A program made the translations under genes and the position numbers. Below, piece after piece: positions 35,504-44,752 of a stretch of 64,000 nt of DNA. Numbering within the stretch: the first letter of the stretch is position 1; every line of letters begins with the position of its first letter. Source of the DNA: Hoylesella pleuritidis JCM 14110 (lineage in GTDB: Bacteria; Bacteroidota; Bacteroidia; Bacteroidales; Bacteroidaceae); the NCBI RefSeq assembly GCF_000613725.1, contig NZ_BAJN01000015.1, positions 1 through 64,000 of the forward strand, given 5' to 3'. Under the pieces are notes generated by a model that worked only from the letters and a program-made list of their open reading frames with translations, was not told the DNA's origin and searched no databases.

Positions 35504-36625
35504 TCACTCCTCTTCCCTCACCGGAAACTCCATTAGATAAGCTTTGATAAAGCCGTCGATTTTGCCATCCATCACACCGTCGACATCGGCTGTCTGGTAG
35601 TTTGTACGATGATCTTTCACCCGACGGTCGTCGAAGACGTAGCTACGAATCTGACTTCCCCACTCGATTTTCTTCTTTCCGGCCTCGATTTTGGCCTGTG
35701 CTTCGAGGCGTTTTTTCATTGCCCGGTCGTAGAGTTGCGATTTGAGCAGACGCATTGCATTGTTTCGGTTTTCCAATTGCTTGCGACTCTCGGTGTTTTC
35801 GATAAGGATTTCCTCTTCCTCTCCCGTGTCGGGATCTGTGTATTGATAGCGCAGGCGCACACCAGTCTCCACTTTATTGACGTTCTGTCCGCCCGCTCCG
35901 CCACTCCGGAAGAGGTCCCAGCTCACCTTCGAGGGATCTACATACACCTCGATGGTATCGTCGACAAGAGGCGAAACGAAGACACTTGCAAAGCTCGTCA
36001 TACGCTTTCCCTGGGCGTTGAACGGCGACACACGCACGAGTCGATGCACACCGTTTTCGCTTTTGAGGTAGCCGTAGGCATATTCGCCGCCTTCTATCTC
36101 CATCGTCACGCTCTTGATGCCGGCCTCATCACCCTCTTGCAGGTTGCTGATCGTTACCCGATGGCCGTGGCTTTCAGCCCATCGCATGTACATTCGCATC
36201 AACATCTGTGCCCAGTCTTGGCTTTCCGTGCCTCCGGCGCCGCTGTTGATCTTCAAGACACAGTCCATCGGGTCTTCCTTTTGGCGCAGCATATTCATCA
36301 GTTCGAGGTTTTCGATGGCAGCAACAGCCTTTCGATAGTCGGCATCCACCTCTTCTTCGGTCACCATTTCGTCGTGATAGAAGTCGAAAGCCAGTTGCAG
36401 CTCATCGGTATATTGGCGCACTTCGCGATAGCCGTCGAGCCATTTCTCGATGCCCTTTACCTTCTTCATCTGCTCCTGTGCACGTGCGGGGTCGTCCCAG
36501 AAGTCGGGAGCCTGCGTGCGAAGTTGCTCTTCTTCAAACTCTACTTTCTTCCGGTCGATATTGAGATAACGGTTAAGTGCATCGGCCCTTGCCGTTACGT
36601 CTTTGAGTTGTTCTGCTGTAATCAT
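35504..36625 (-). CDS. prfB: Peptide chain release factor 2
   Basis: RF2 releases peptides at UAA and UGA. The 373-residue protein has the SPF codon-recognition motif (VSPFNAQGKRMTSF) and the GGQ catalytic motif (SGGAGGQNVNKVETGVRL). In many bacteria prfB needs a programmed +1 shift at CTTTGAC near codon 25. Here that place reads RYLNIDRKK in one continuous frame, with neither an in-frame TGA nor the slippery sequence, so the autoregulatory frameshift is absent. It lies 6 bp from the acyl-CoA ligase gene on the same strand. Confidence 0.95.
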   Translation of the reverse strand: MITAEQLKDVTARADALNRYLNIDRKKVEFEEEQLRTQAPDFWDDPARAQEQMKKVKGIEKWLDGYREVRQYTDELQLAFDFYHDEMVTEEEVDADYRKAVAAIENLELMNMLRQKEDPMDCVLKINSGAGGTESQDWAQMLMRMYMRWAESHGHRVTISNLQEGDEAGIKSVTMEIEGGEYAYGYLKSENGVHRLVRVSPFNAQGKRMTSFASVFVSPLVDDTIEVYVDPSKVSWDLFRSGGAGGQNVNKVETGVRLRYQYTDPDTGEEEEILIENTESRKQLENRNNAMRLLKSQLYDRAMKKRLEAQAKIEAGKKKIEWGSQIRSYVFDDRRVKDHRTNYQTADVDGVMDGKIDGFIKAYLMEFPVREEE

Positions 36626-36631
36626 CTTGAA

Positions 36632-38472
36632 TCAGTTACTGGCGATATCGCGCTGCGTGTCCGGTTGCTCCTCATACATCTTATCGATAAGCTCTTTATA
36701 ATTCTTATATATAATAGCTCGGCGCAGTTTCAGCGTGTTGGTAAGCTCTCCGCTCTCGAGCGAGAAGTGGTGAGGCAGCAGCGTGATGTATTTTATTTTC
36801 TCGTAATTGGCCAGCGGTTGTTGCAGCGTATCGATACGTTCTTTCAGCATATCGCGCACTTTGCTACTGGCACAGAGGTCTTCCCTGCTGGTAAACGGTA
36901 TGTCGTGGTCGCGGGCCCACTCCTCGATCAGCCTGAATTCGGGCACGACCAAGGCCGAGACAAACTTATATCGGTCGGCAACTACAGCTACCTGATCGAT
37001 GTATTTATCTACCAGCATCATCGTTTCGATCATCTGCGGGGCGATGTATTTGCCGTTGCTGGTCTTGAAAAGGTCCTTGATGCGGTCGGTAAGATAGAGC
37101 TCTCCGTTTTTCAGATACCCCGCATCGCCGGTTCGGAAGAAGCCATCGGCATCGAAAATCGTGGCATTAAACGCCTCGCGCTTGTAATAACCGCGGGTGA
37201 TTGTAGGACCTTTGAGCAAGATTTCGTTGTTTTCTCCAATCTTAATCTGAATGCCTTCAATGGGCCTTCCCACCGATCCGATGGTGTAAGGCGCATTCTT
37301 ATGGTCGCACGAAACAGTGGCTAAGCTCTCCGTCAGACCGTAACCAACGAGCATCGGAATGCCGATGGCGTGGACGAACTCCTCGACTTCGGGCGACACC
37401 GTGGCGCCTGCCGTGGGAAAAATATTGGGTTTTTCCAATCCCAACTGCTTGCGGACGAGACTCAACACCGTCTTGTTATACATCCTATATTCCAATTGCA
37501 AGGCGAGCGGGGGCCGCTTGCCGCGACTCAGATATTCAACGTTGTACCGCCGTCCCACGGCCAACGCCCGCAGAAACAGCTTACGCTGGAAACTTCCGGC
37601 ATTATCGATCCGATCCTTGACACCCGTATACACCTTCTCCCAAAACCGCGGAACAGACGCCATACACGTGGGATGCGTCTCACGCATAGACTGCTGAATC
37701 TCTTTGGGATAGGTGTTGACGATCAGTTCTGCCCCCTCGCTCAGGCACAGGTAGGTCCACGCCCGCTCGAAGATATGCGTGAAAGGAAGGAAGTTGATCA
37801 CACGATCGGTCTCGCCTATGGGCACACATCGGTCGTTAGCCTCAAGCCCGGCGGCATACTGCCCATAGCTGAGCATCACGCCCTTGCTGTCTCCCGTGGT
37901 GCCGCTGGTATAAAGAATGTTGCACAGATCGTCGTCCGAGGCCTCCTTCCAGCGCTGCTCCAGCTCGGTCTGTCGCGGCAGATTCTCACCCAAAGCAAGG
38001 AAATCCGAAAAGTAAAGGGCATTGGGATCGTGGGTGCTGATACGCACACTGTCGTCGAAGATGATGATTCTCTCGAGCGTGGGGCACAGTGCAAAGATGC
38101 GGTGAGCCTTGTCATACTGCTCCTGTTCGCCCACGAAGAGGAAGCGAGCGGCGGCATCGTTGATCACGTATTGAATCTGTTGCTCGCTGCTCGTGGCGTA
38201 AAACGGAATCGTGACAGCCTCACACCGTAAGCGCCGAAATCGGTATAAAGATAATGTATGCAGTTTTGCGAGAACACGGCAATGTTTTCCTGCGGTTTGA
38301 TTCCGAGGTTGAGCATCGCATTACTCACCTGTTTCACGCGCAGAGAGAACTGGTTCCACGTCACGGTTTTCCATTTCAGACTACCGAAATTGCGAAACGT
38401 GATGACGGGTTTCGTGCCGTATTTCTTTGCCTGTTCGTGTATAAGTACGGATAAATGACATCTTGTCTGCAT
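36632..38472 (-). CDS. Long-chain acyl-CoA synthetase, AMP-forming (single-base frameshift)
   Basis: An ANL-superfamily ligase that activates fatty acids with ATP and CoA. The ATP-binding loop ILYTSGTTGDSKGVMLS, the FLPFTHIFERAW segment, VGYGLTESLATVS, GEILLKGPTITRGYYK-like A5 motif, DADGFFRTGDAGYL and LTDRIKDLFKTSNGKYI are all present. The N-terminal part (38472 to about 38220) and the rest are in different frames. One added C at 38218-38220 (GGG on the coding strand) joins GAYGVR to AVTIPFYATSSEQQIQYVINDA, giving 613 residues, normal for the family. The promoter (CAAAGGTA 38500-38507, CAA 38528-38530, minus strand) lies just upstream. Confidence 0.9.
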
Positions 38473-38499
38473 ACGTCTCGTTGTTTTGGATTGTTACGG

Positions 38500-38530
38500 C
38501 AAAGGTAATACAATTTACAAAAAAGTGCAA
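38500..38530 (-). promoter_or_regulatory. Promoter of the acyl-CoA synthetase gene
   Basis: On the minus strand TTG, 20 bp, TACCTTTG. It supports the start at 38472 and thus the joined reading of the two frames. Confidence 0.7.
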
Positions 38531-38564
38531 CCTTTTGCCGCATTTTAATTGTTCTGCCTAACAA

Positions 38565-38660
38565 TTCGCCGCTGCTCGCTGTGCTATTAACGGCTTTTCA
38601 CACGCCGACCGACGGTTAAGCGTACTGCTATCAAACGTTAATTGCAAGGCGATCGGTGAT
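38565..38660 (+). repeat. TTAACGG-type dispersed repeat, copy 7
   Basis: Units CTATTAACGGCTTTTCACAC, GACGGTTAAGCG and AACGTTAATTGCAAGGCG. It lies between the divergent acyl-CoA synthetase and SusC genes (38473-38825), in which the two promoters are the only other features. Confidence 0.7.
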
Positions 38661-38743
38661 AAATTACCACCCTTCTCTTTCCATCTTTTACAGTATAAAA
38701 TAAAAAAAATAGATTTTTATGAACGTTTACGAAAAACTTTTTC

Positions 38744-38751
38744 TATCTTTG
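38744..38751 (+). promoter_or_regulatory. -7 box TATCTTTG of the SusC/SusD operon
   Basis: It lies about 75 bp before the susC ATG, leaving an AT-rich leader of about 68 nt. Confidence 0.6.
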
Positions 38752-38825
38752 CGCTTACCAAACTATCACTATCTGGTATACAATACCATCAAATAGAACA
38801 TCAAATCAATATTATTAAGCACTTT

Positions 38826-41800
38826 ATGAAAGGAAAAATCATTTTATTATTGACCGTTTGGTTCATCGGCGTCGGTAACGCAATGGCCCAACGAACAGTC
38901 AAAGGTACGGTCTATTCGGCCGAAGACAATGAGCCCATCGTGGGTGCCTCGGTAGTTATCAGCGGTACAAAGACCGGCACGGCAACAGACATCGACGGCC
39001 GATTTACGCTCCGCAACGTGCCTAATTCGGCCAAAACGCTGCTGATTTCTTACGTCGGAATGAAATCGCAGACGGTGACTATCAAGCCCGAAATGAAGAT
39101 TTTCTTGGAGTCGGATGCCCGCAGTCTCGACGAGGTTGTGGTGCAGGTGGCTTACGGCTCGGCCAAGAAATCTACACTGACAGGCGCCATTTCACAAGTA
39201 GGTAAGGAGAAAATAGAGCTCCGCCCCGTGTCGAGCGTAACCTCGGCATTGGAAGGTACGACGTCGGGTATACAGATTAACAGCACTTACGGACAGCCGG
39301 GCAGCGATGCAGCGATACGCATTCGCGGTTTCGGAACAGTCAACGGCAGCAGCAGTCCGCTTTATGTGCTGGACGGCGTACCGTTCAACGGCAACATTTC
39401 CGACCTCAACCCGGTAGACATCGAGAGCATCACTGTGCTCAAAGACGCCGCATCGAGTGCGCTGTATGGTAACCGTGCCTCTAACGGAGTCATCCTAATT
39501 ACCACCAAAAAAGGCACTTCGAGTAAGCTGTCGCTGAACTTGCGCCTGAGCCAAGGTACTTATTCGAGAGGTATCAAGGAGTATAAACTGCTCAACCCGC
39601 GCGAGTTTATGGAGACAAGTTGGATGAGCCTGCGCAACTCTCGGATATCTGCGGGCGACGATGCAGCCGCTGCCGGAGCTTACGCTACCAAGAATCTGAT
39701 TCGTGACCGGCTCTATCTGAACATTTTCAACAAGGCCAACGACCAGCTTTTCGACAGCAACGGCCGCCTTGTTTCAGATGCAAGCATCCTGCCGGGCTAT
39801 GCCGACGACCTCGACTGGTACAGCAATACAATCCGCCACGGAGCACGCCAGGAATACAGTCTCAGCGGTAATGCCGCCACGGATAAGAGCGACTATTACT
39901 TCTCCGTGGGCTATCTGAAAGAGAACGGTTATGTAACCAGTGCTTCGTTCAAGCGCCTGACGGGGCGGGCTCAGATGAATTTCCGCCCCAAGAAATGGCT
40001 GACCACAGGCTTCACACTGGCTGCCAGCCACCAGAAATCCAGCTTTTCAGATAGTGGCGACAGCAGTTTCAAGAATGCATTTATGTACTGTCGCCAAATC
40101 GCTCCTATCTATCCGGTGCATCTGCACAATGCAGACGGAAGCTATCGGTTGAATGCAAACGGAAACAAACAGTATGATCCGGGCAGCTATACCGATGCAG
40201 ACGGCAATACGGTGCTTACCCGCAACCAATATCCCGACCGCCACGTGATCTGGGAAAACGAATTGGACAAAGACCGAAATATCCGTAATACCATTGAGTC
40301 TACATTCTATATGGACATCAAGTTCCTGCAAGATTTCACCTTTACAGTGAAAGGACAGCTCGGACTGCGCAACAACGAAAGACACTCTTTCGACAACCCG
40401 ACCATCGGAAACGGAAAAGGCAATCACGGAAGAGTAGACAGAAGAATGACCAGATACAAGAATTACACATTCCAGCAACAGCTGAACTGGGGAAGAGCAT
40501 TTGACAAACACACCGTAAGCGCCTTGCTCGGACACGAGAATTATGCTTATAACTACGACGTTTTGACCGGCAGAAAGAGCGAGCAAATACTCACCGGACA
40601 CAACAATCTGTCTAACTTCTCCGAACTGACAGGGCTGAACGGCTATGAAGACAACTATCGCACGGAAAGCTATTTAGGCCGGGTGCGCTATAATTATGAC
40701 GACAAATATACGGCCGAAGTATCATTCCGCCGCGACGGGTCGTCACGATTCTACAAAGAAAGCAGATGGGGTAACTTCGGAAGTGTAGGCGCCAACTGGA
40801 TGATTTCACGCGAAGACTTTATGCGTTCCGTCAAATGGGTGAACAGCCTGAAGCTGCGTGCAGACTACGGTTTGGTAGGAAACGACGCCGGATCGGGCTA
40901 TTACGCCTACCTTTCGATTTACGGCGGTACGAAGAACAACAATAAAGGGGCTTATTATCTTTCGCAAATCGGTAACGAAAAATTGAAATGGGAGACCGGT
41001 TCTTCACTCGGAATCGGTATCGATGCGCGCCTCTTCAACCGCTGGAATATCAGCATCGACTATTTCGATCGCCGTAACCGTGACCTGCTTTTCGATGTTT
41101 ATATGCCGCTGTCTGCGGGTCCGACGGAGAACAGCAGTGCTGTGGCTTCCATTACAAAGAACCTCGGCACTATCGGCAACAAGGGCCTCGAGTTCAACAC
41201 CGATGTAGATATCTATAAGTCGAAAGATTGGACCGTGAACTTCGCAACGAATGCCTCGATTATCCGAAACAAGGTATTGAAACTGCCGGAACAGAACAAA
41301 AAGGGCATTATTTCGGGTATTTTCAAAATCGTCGAAGGCCGAAGCCGTTACGAGTTTTTCACATACAGTTATGTGGGAGTAGACCGGCTGACGGGTAACT
41401 CGATGTATAAAGTGAACACCGACAATTATCATTACAAAGATGCTGCCGGCAACATCGTAGGCAACAAGTCGGGAGACGATATCACAAGCAAGGTAACACA
41501 GATCAACGGCGAGTATTATGTCAACAACACGACCTATGCAATGAGAGAGTATCACGGCTCTGCTATTCCCAAGCTCTACGGCAGTTTCACGCCCACGGTG
41601 CGGTGGAAGTCGCTCTCACTCTCCGTCCTGTGCACCTACTCTTTGGGTGGAAAGGTTTATGACAGCAACTATGCCGACTTGATGTCGGTGAGTAACAATC
41701 CGCAGAATTACAGTCGCGACGTACTCAAATCGTGGAAAGCAGCTCCAGAAGGGATGACCGCCACATCGCCCGACCGTATGTGGTATGGCGGTATTCCGCA

Positions 41801-42083
41801 GATAAACAGCACCACAAGTAAGGAAAATAACGCTATATCTTCACGCTGGCTGACCAGCGCCAACTATCTGGTAATCAAGAATGTCAACCTTGCTTATCAG
41901 TTGCCCAAGGCTTGGATTCGTGCGCTCGAACTTGAAAGCGTGCGCCTTAGCGTCACTGCCGAAAATCTCGCTACATTCACTGCACGTCGCGGAATGAACC
42001 CGCAGCAATCGTTTAACGGTACGCAATACAACTATCTTGTTACTCCGCGGGTATTCACGATAGGGCTCGACGTCAAGTTCTAA
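38826..42083 (+). CDS. SusC/RagA family TonB-linked outer membrane protein
   Basis: The 1085-residue outer-membrane transporter works with the SusD-like lipoprotein to import a glycan or peptide with TonB energy. It has a signal peptide (to about residue 21), a CarboxypepD_reg-like domain (VKGTVYSAEDNEPIVGASVVI), the plug domain with SLDEVVVQVAYGSAKKSTLTGAIS (the family's usual region) and SSPLYVLDGVPFNG...LKDAASSALYGNRASNGVILITTKKG, and a 22-strand barrel ending in GLDVKF. No glycoside hydrolase, sulfatase, peptidase or sensor gene is next to it, so the substrate is unknown. Confidence 0.95.
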   Translation: MKGKIILLLTVWFIGVGNAMAQRTVKGTVYSAEDNEPIVGASVVISGTKTGTATDIDGRFTLRNVPNSAKTLLISYVGMKSQTVTIKPEMKIFLESDARSLDEVVVQVAYGSAKKSTLTGAISQVGKEKIELRPVSSVTSALEGTTSGIQINSTYGQPGSDAAIRIRGFGTVNGSSSPLYVLDGVPFNGNISDLNPVDIESITVLKDAASSALYGNRASNGVILITTKKGTSSKLSLNLRLSQGTYSRGIKEYKLLNPREFMETSWMSLRNSRISAGDDAAAAGAYATKNLIRDRLYLNIFNKANDQLFDSNGRLVSDASILPGYADDLDWYSNTIRHGARQEYSLSGNAATDKSDYYFSVGYLKENGYVTSASFKRLTGRAQMNFRPKKWLTTGFTLAASHQKSSFSDSGDSSFKNAFMYCRQIAPIYPVHLHNADGSYRLNANGNKQYDPGSYTDADGNTVLTRNQYPDRHVIWENELDKDRNIRNTIESTFYMDIKFLQDFTFTVKGQLGLRNNERHSFDNPTIGNGKGNHGRVDRRMTRYKNYTFQQQLNWGRAFDKHTVSALLGHENYAYNYDVLTGRKSEQILTGHNNLSNFSELTGLNGYEDNYRTESYLGRVRYNYDDKYTAEVSFRRDGSSRFYKESRWGNFGSVGANWMISREDFMRSVKWVNSLKLRADYGLVGNDAGSGYYAYLSIYGGTKNNNKGAYYLSQIGNEKLKWETGSSLGIGIDARLFNRWNISIDYFDRRNRDLLFDVYMPLSAGPTENSSAVASITKNLGTIGNKGLEFNTDVDIYKSKDWTVNFATNASIIRNKVLKLPEQNKKGIISGIFKIVEGRSRYEFFTYSYVGVDRLTGNSMYKVNTDNYHYKDAAGNIVGNKSGDDITSKVTQINGEYYVNNTTYAMREYHGSAIPKLYGSFTPTVRWKSLSLSVLCTYSLGGKVYDSNYADLMSVSNNPQNYSRDVLKSWKAAPEGMTATSPDRMWYGGIPQINSTTSKENNAISSRWLTSANYLVIKNVNLAYQLPKAWIRALELESVRLSVTAENLATFTARRGMNPQQSFNGTQYNYLVTPRVFTIGLDVKF

Positions 42084-42106
42084 CTCATTAAAAACAACAC
42101 AATCGT

Positions 42107-43653
42107 ATGAAAAAATCAATCTATATATGGCTTGCCGCCGCTGCCCTCGCATTCAATGCGTGCAGTGACGACTATCTGAACACCACTCGGACGACACCGA
42201 CAAGAAGACGATCTTCGAGTCGACAGAGAACGTAAAACTGGCCGTTAACGGACTGAGCAGACTGATGTCGACCCAATATTTGAGTTCCCAGGGATTCAAC
42301 GGCGAAGGTACCATCATCACGTGGTATGCCAATTATCCGGGCAACGACTTCCAGAAATGCAATCTCACCGGGTGGTCGCCGATAATAAATGCAGAATATC
42401 ACGAGATAAGTACAGCCATTTACGACTATTACCCGTGGTTTTATTACTACAAAATCATCGGCAATGCCAACACCATTATCTGTGAAGTGGACAACGCCAC
42501 AGGGTCTGCCGCCGACAAACAGTTTCTCAAAGCCCAGGCACTTACATTCCGCGCTTACTGTTATCTGATGTTGAGCCAGCTCTATTCTCATCGCTGGCAG
42601 GACAGCAACAATGGTGCAAGCCGGGGCCTCCCGCTGCGAATAGACGAGTCGAAAGGCGATCTTCCCGCATCCACTTTGGCCGAAACGTATGCCCGGATTT
42701 ATAAAGATCTCGACGAGGCCATCGCCGGTTACACGGCATCGGGACAAGACCGGAATTCCAAAGAAAACTATGCCGTCAACATAGATGTGGCTTATGCCAT
42801 CTATGCCCGTGCCGCCCTGACGCGCGAAGACTGGGAAAACGCTGCCAAATATGCCGCGCTTGCCCGTAAGAAATACAAGCTGATGACCAATAAAGAATAT
42901 GTTGACGGAGGCTTCAACGCACCTAACCGGGAATGGATTTGGAGCGTTTACAGCAATGCCCAAGAGACATTGTACTTTTATCAGTTCTTTGCTTACCAGG
43001 GAAGCAACAGCAATGCAAGTGCAGGCCGCAACTATCCGTGTGCCATCAGTAAGGAACTCTACGACCAGATTCCTGCAACCGACGTTCGCAAGGCGATATT
43101 CCTCGACCCGGGCAACTTGCCGTTCAATACAGCAACGGGCTTAGCCGATAAGGCATTGACCAAAAAAGCGAAAGCCGATTATGGCTCCAAACTGAATGCG
43201 AAATCGCAGATCTTCGCTTATATGCAGTTTAAGATGCAGGCCGTTGTCAATCCCGGGGTAGGCGAATTCTGTCTGTTCCGCGCCGCAGAGATGTACCTCA
43301 CCGAGGCCGAAGCTGATTGCCACTTAGGTAAAGAGGCCGAAGCCCAGGCGCTACTTGTGGCCTTGAACAAGACCAGCGGCCGCGACCCGTCTTACACGTG
43401 CACCAAAACGGGCAACGATCTTCTGACCGAAGTCAAGCTCTATCGCCGTTTCGACCTGTGGGGCGAGGGCTTCGACTGGTTCGATTTCAAGCGTTGGAAA
43501 CAACCTATTGTCCGCAAAACGTTCGCCAAAGGCGGCAGTTTCCACGAGACCTTTGCCAAGACCATCAAGCCCGAAGAAGCCAATGCGTGGACGTGGGTGA
43601 TACCGAACAGAGAAACAGACTACAACTCTGCCATCAAGAGTAATACGAAATAA
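42107..43653 (+). CDS. SusD/RagB family nutrient-binding outer membrane lipoprotein (single-base frameshift)
   Basis: The surface lipoprotein partner of the SusC protein. The first codons encode a lipoprotein signal (MKKSIYIWLAAAALAFNACS, cysteine at 19) followed by DDYLNTT. At 42188 one C appears to be missing: adding it reads TPDDTDKKTIFESTENVKLAVNGLSRLMSTQ and joins the long frame to 43653, for a total of 515 residues. The TPR-rich SusD fold is recognisable (FLKAQALTFRAYCYLMLSQLYSHRW, LAETYARIYKDLDEAIAGY, EMYLTEAEADCHLGKEAEAQALL, LWGEGFDWFDFKRW). It is 23 bp behind susC and a terminator follows. Confidence 0.92.
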
Positions 43654-43670
43654 CATTCTCATTTCCAACA

Positions 43671-43713
43671 AAAAGAATCCCGAGTATCATCCCATTACCC
43701 GGGATTCTTTTCG
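43671..43713 (+). terminator. Rho-independent terminator of the SusC/SusD operon
   Basis: AAAAGAATCCCG (43671-43682) pairs with CGGGATTCTTTT (43700-43711) in a 12-bp stem; the T-rich tail is part of the stem. Confidence 0.8.
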
Positions 43714-43807
43714 TTTTCAATACCACGAGCTGCTTTCCCAGCCCGAAACACCACGAAAGAAGAGGGAGCCCCGTATGGACTCCCTCCGCAGGAAAGGCCT
43801 GCCGGCC

Positions 43808-43912
43808 TCAGCCGATCAGAAGAGAGCAGCTGATTACGGCCACGATCGACACAAGAAGCAGAATGATGCGCAGAATCAGGATAAGCCTGTGCAGACGGTC
43901 GTCAAGCCTCAT
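43808..43912 (-). CDS. 34-residue hydrophobic peptide overlapping the smalltalk gene
   Basis: The frame encodes MRLDDRLHRLILILRIILLL followed by VSIVAVISCSLLIG: a short charged start and one membrane helix. It begins inside the last codons of the smalltalk gene (8-11 bp overlap, different frame). This close nesting suggests coupled translation. Size and character resemble small toxin-like or membrane regulatory peptides; function unknown. Confidence 0.5.
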   Translation of the reverse strand: MRLDDRLHRLILILRIILLLVSIVAVISCSLLIG

Positions 43913-44015
43913 TGCCGCCCAATTCCTGTGCTCCCAATACCCCGAGCAGGGCCGTGGCAAGCGCCACAATGACTTTGATGACGAGCTTCCAGCCCGTAAG
44001 ATTGATTTTACTCAT
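43902..44015 (-). CDS. Smalltalk-type small protein (37 residues)
   Basis: The frame encodes MSKINLTGWKLVIKVIVALA, then TALLGVLGAQELGGNEA. This matches the Bacteroidetes small-protein family named 'smalltalk', one transmembrane helix of the form WK-hydrophobic-T-A-L-GVLG. The family is typically found next to HU-like and cell-wall hydrolase genes, as here. Its role is unknown. It follows the HU-like gene on the same strand after 95 bp. Confidence 0.7.
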   Translation of the reverse strand: MSKINLTGWKLVIKVIVALATALLGVLGAQELGGNEA

Positions 44016-44109
44016 TTGTGTTTGATGGTTTAGATGATTAATGAAAGTGAGATCGGTTGTTTCAGACGGCGACCGGACTCATCGTTTCGGTCCGGTCGCC
44101 CGACATCGC

Positions 44110-44580
44110 CTAAGGTTGCGAGGGAGTACCGCCCCCTGCCTTGGGTTTCTTCTTTTTGCGCGAGTCTACGGTATTGCGGCTGGTCTCCTGCACCTTAGCA
44201 CCGGTGAGCAACGCCTGCCGACGCACGCCGTTTTTGCCGATGGTAACCTCGGGCTGAAAGTTCACCCGCATACCGACGACGTTGGTACCCGCATTGAAAT
44301 TTTCGGGCTTGTCGGCTGCTTTGGTCTTCAATCCGATCTTGAACGAACCCAGTCCGTCGAGTTTCACCCGCATCGAGTTTTGCAAAAAGTCCTGCATCGT
44401 CTCCACGAGTTCGGCTATCACGGCACGGATGTCGCTCTTTTTCAGCGTACAGTTGCGCTGCATCACCTCGGCCACCTCGTCGATTCCTACGGTTCCGTTC
44501 ATCACAGCGCGGGCATACCACTTGCCTTTGTGAGCACTGTTCTTTCTGTTGTCTTGATGCATTCTGTAAAGAATAGGCAT
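44110..44580 (-). CDS. HU-like DNA-binding protein with basic C-terminal tail
   Basis: A 156-residue member of the extended Bacteroidetes HU family (MPILYRMHQDNRKNSAHKGKWYARAV...). The HU/IHF fold is visible: DEVAEVMQRNCTLKKSDIRAVIAELVETMQDFLQNSMRVKLDGLGSFKIGLKTKAADKPENF, then VVGMRVNFQPEVTIGK. After it comes a tail with RKKKKPKAGGGTPSQP. It is about 1.7 times as long as standard HU. The promoter (CAAAGATA 44650-44657, CAA 44678-44680) and a palindromic leader precede it. Confidence 0.88.
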   Translation of the reverse strand: MPILYRMHQDNRKNSAHKGKWYARAVMNGTVGIDEVAEVMQRNCTLKKSDIRAVIAELVETMQDFLQNSMRVKLDGLGSFKIGLKTKAADKPENFNAGTNVVGMRVNFQPEVTIGKNGVRRQALLTGAKVQETSRNTVDSRKKKKPKAGGGTPSQP

Positions 44581-44621
44581 AATTTTTAATGTTTTAAATG
44601 GTTAAAAAATAAAGTTTACTA

Positions 44622-44651
44622 TGCATCGGGATTGTCCCGAACTGCGATGCA
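44622..44651 (-). promoter_or_regulatory. Nested palindrome at the transcription start of the HU-like gene
   Basis: TGCATCG (44622-44628) pairs with CGATGCA (44645-44651), and inside it CGGGA pairs with TCCCG. It begins right at the -7 box and would form the first hairpin of the mRNA or an operator. Confidence 0.55.
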
Positions 44652-44680
44652 AAGATACAACATTCTGCAAGCGATGTCAA
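44650..44680 (-). promoter_or_regulatory. Promoter of the HU-like/smalltalk genes
   Basis: On the minus strand TTG (44678-44680), 20 bp, TATCTTTG (44650-44657). Confidence 0.75.
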
Positions 44681-44752
44681 GCAATGATGCGATACACGTA
44701 GAGATAACAAGCGAAAAAGATGAAAAGACAAAGCAATGAAAGGATTAAAAGA

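Noticed and set aside
35609..37324. 571-codon plus-strand frame opposite prfB and the acyl-CoA synthetase
   Set aside because: It is a shadow frame of two well-identified genes on the other strand and has no family features.
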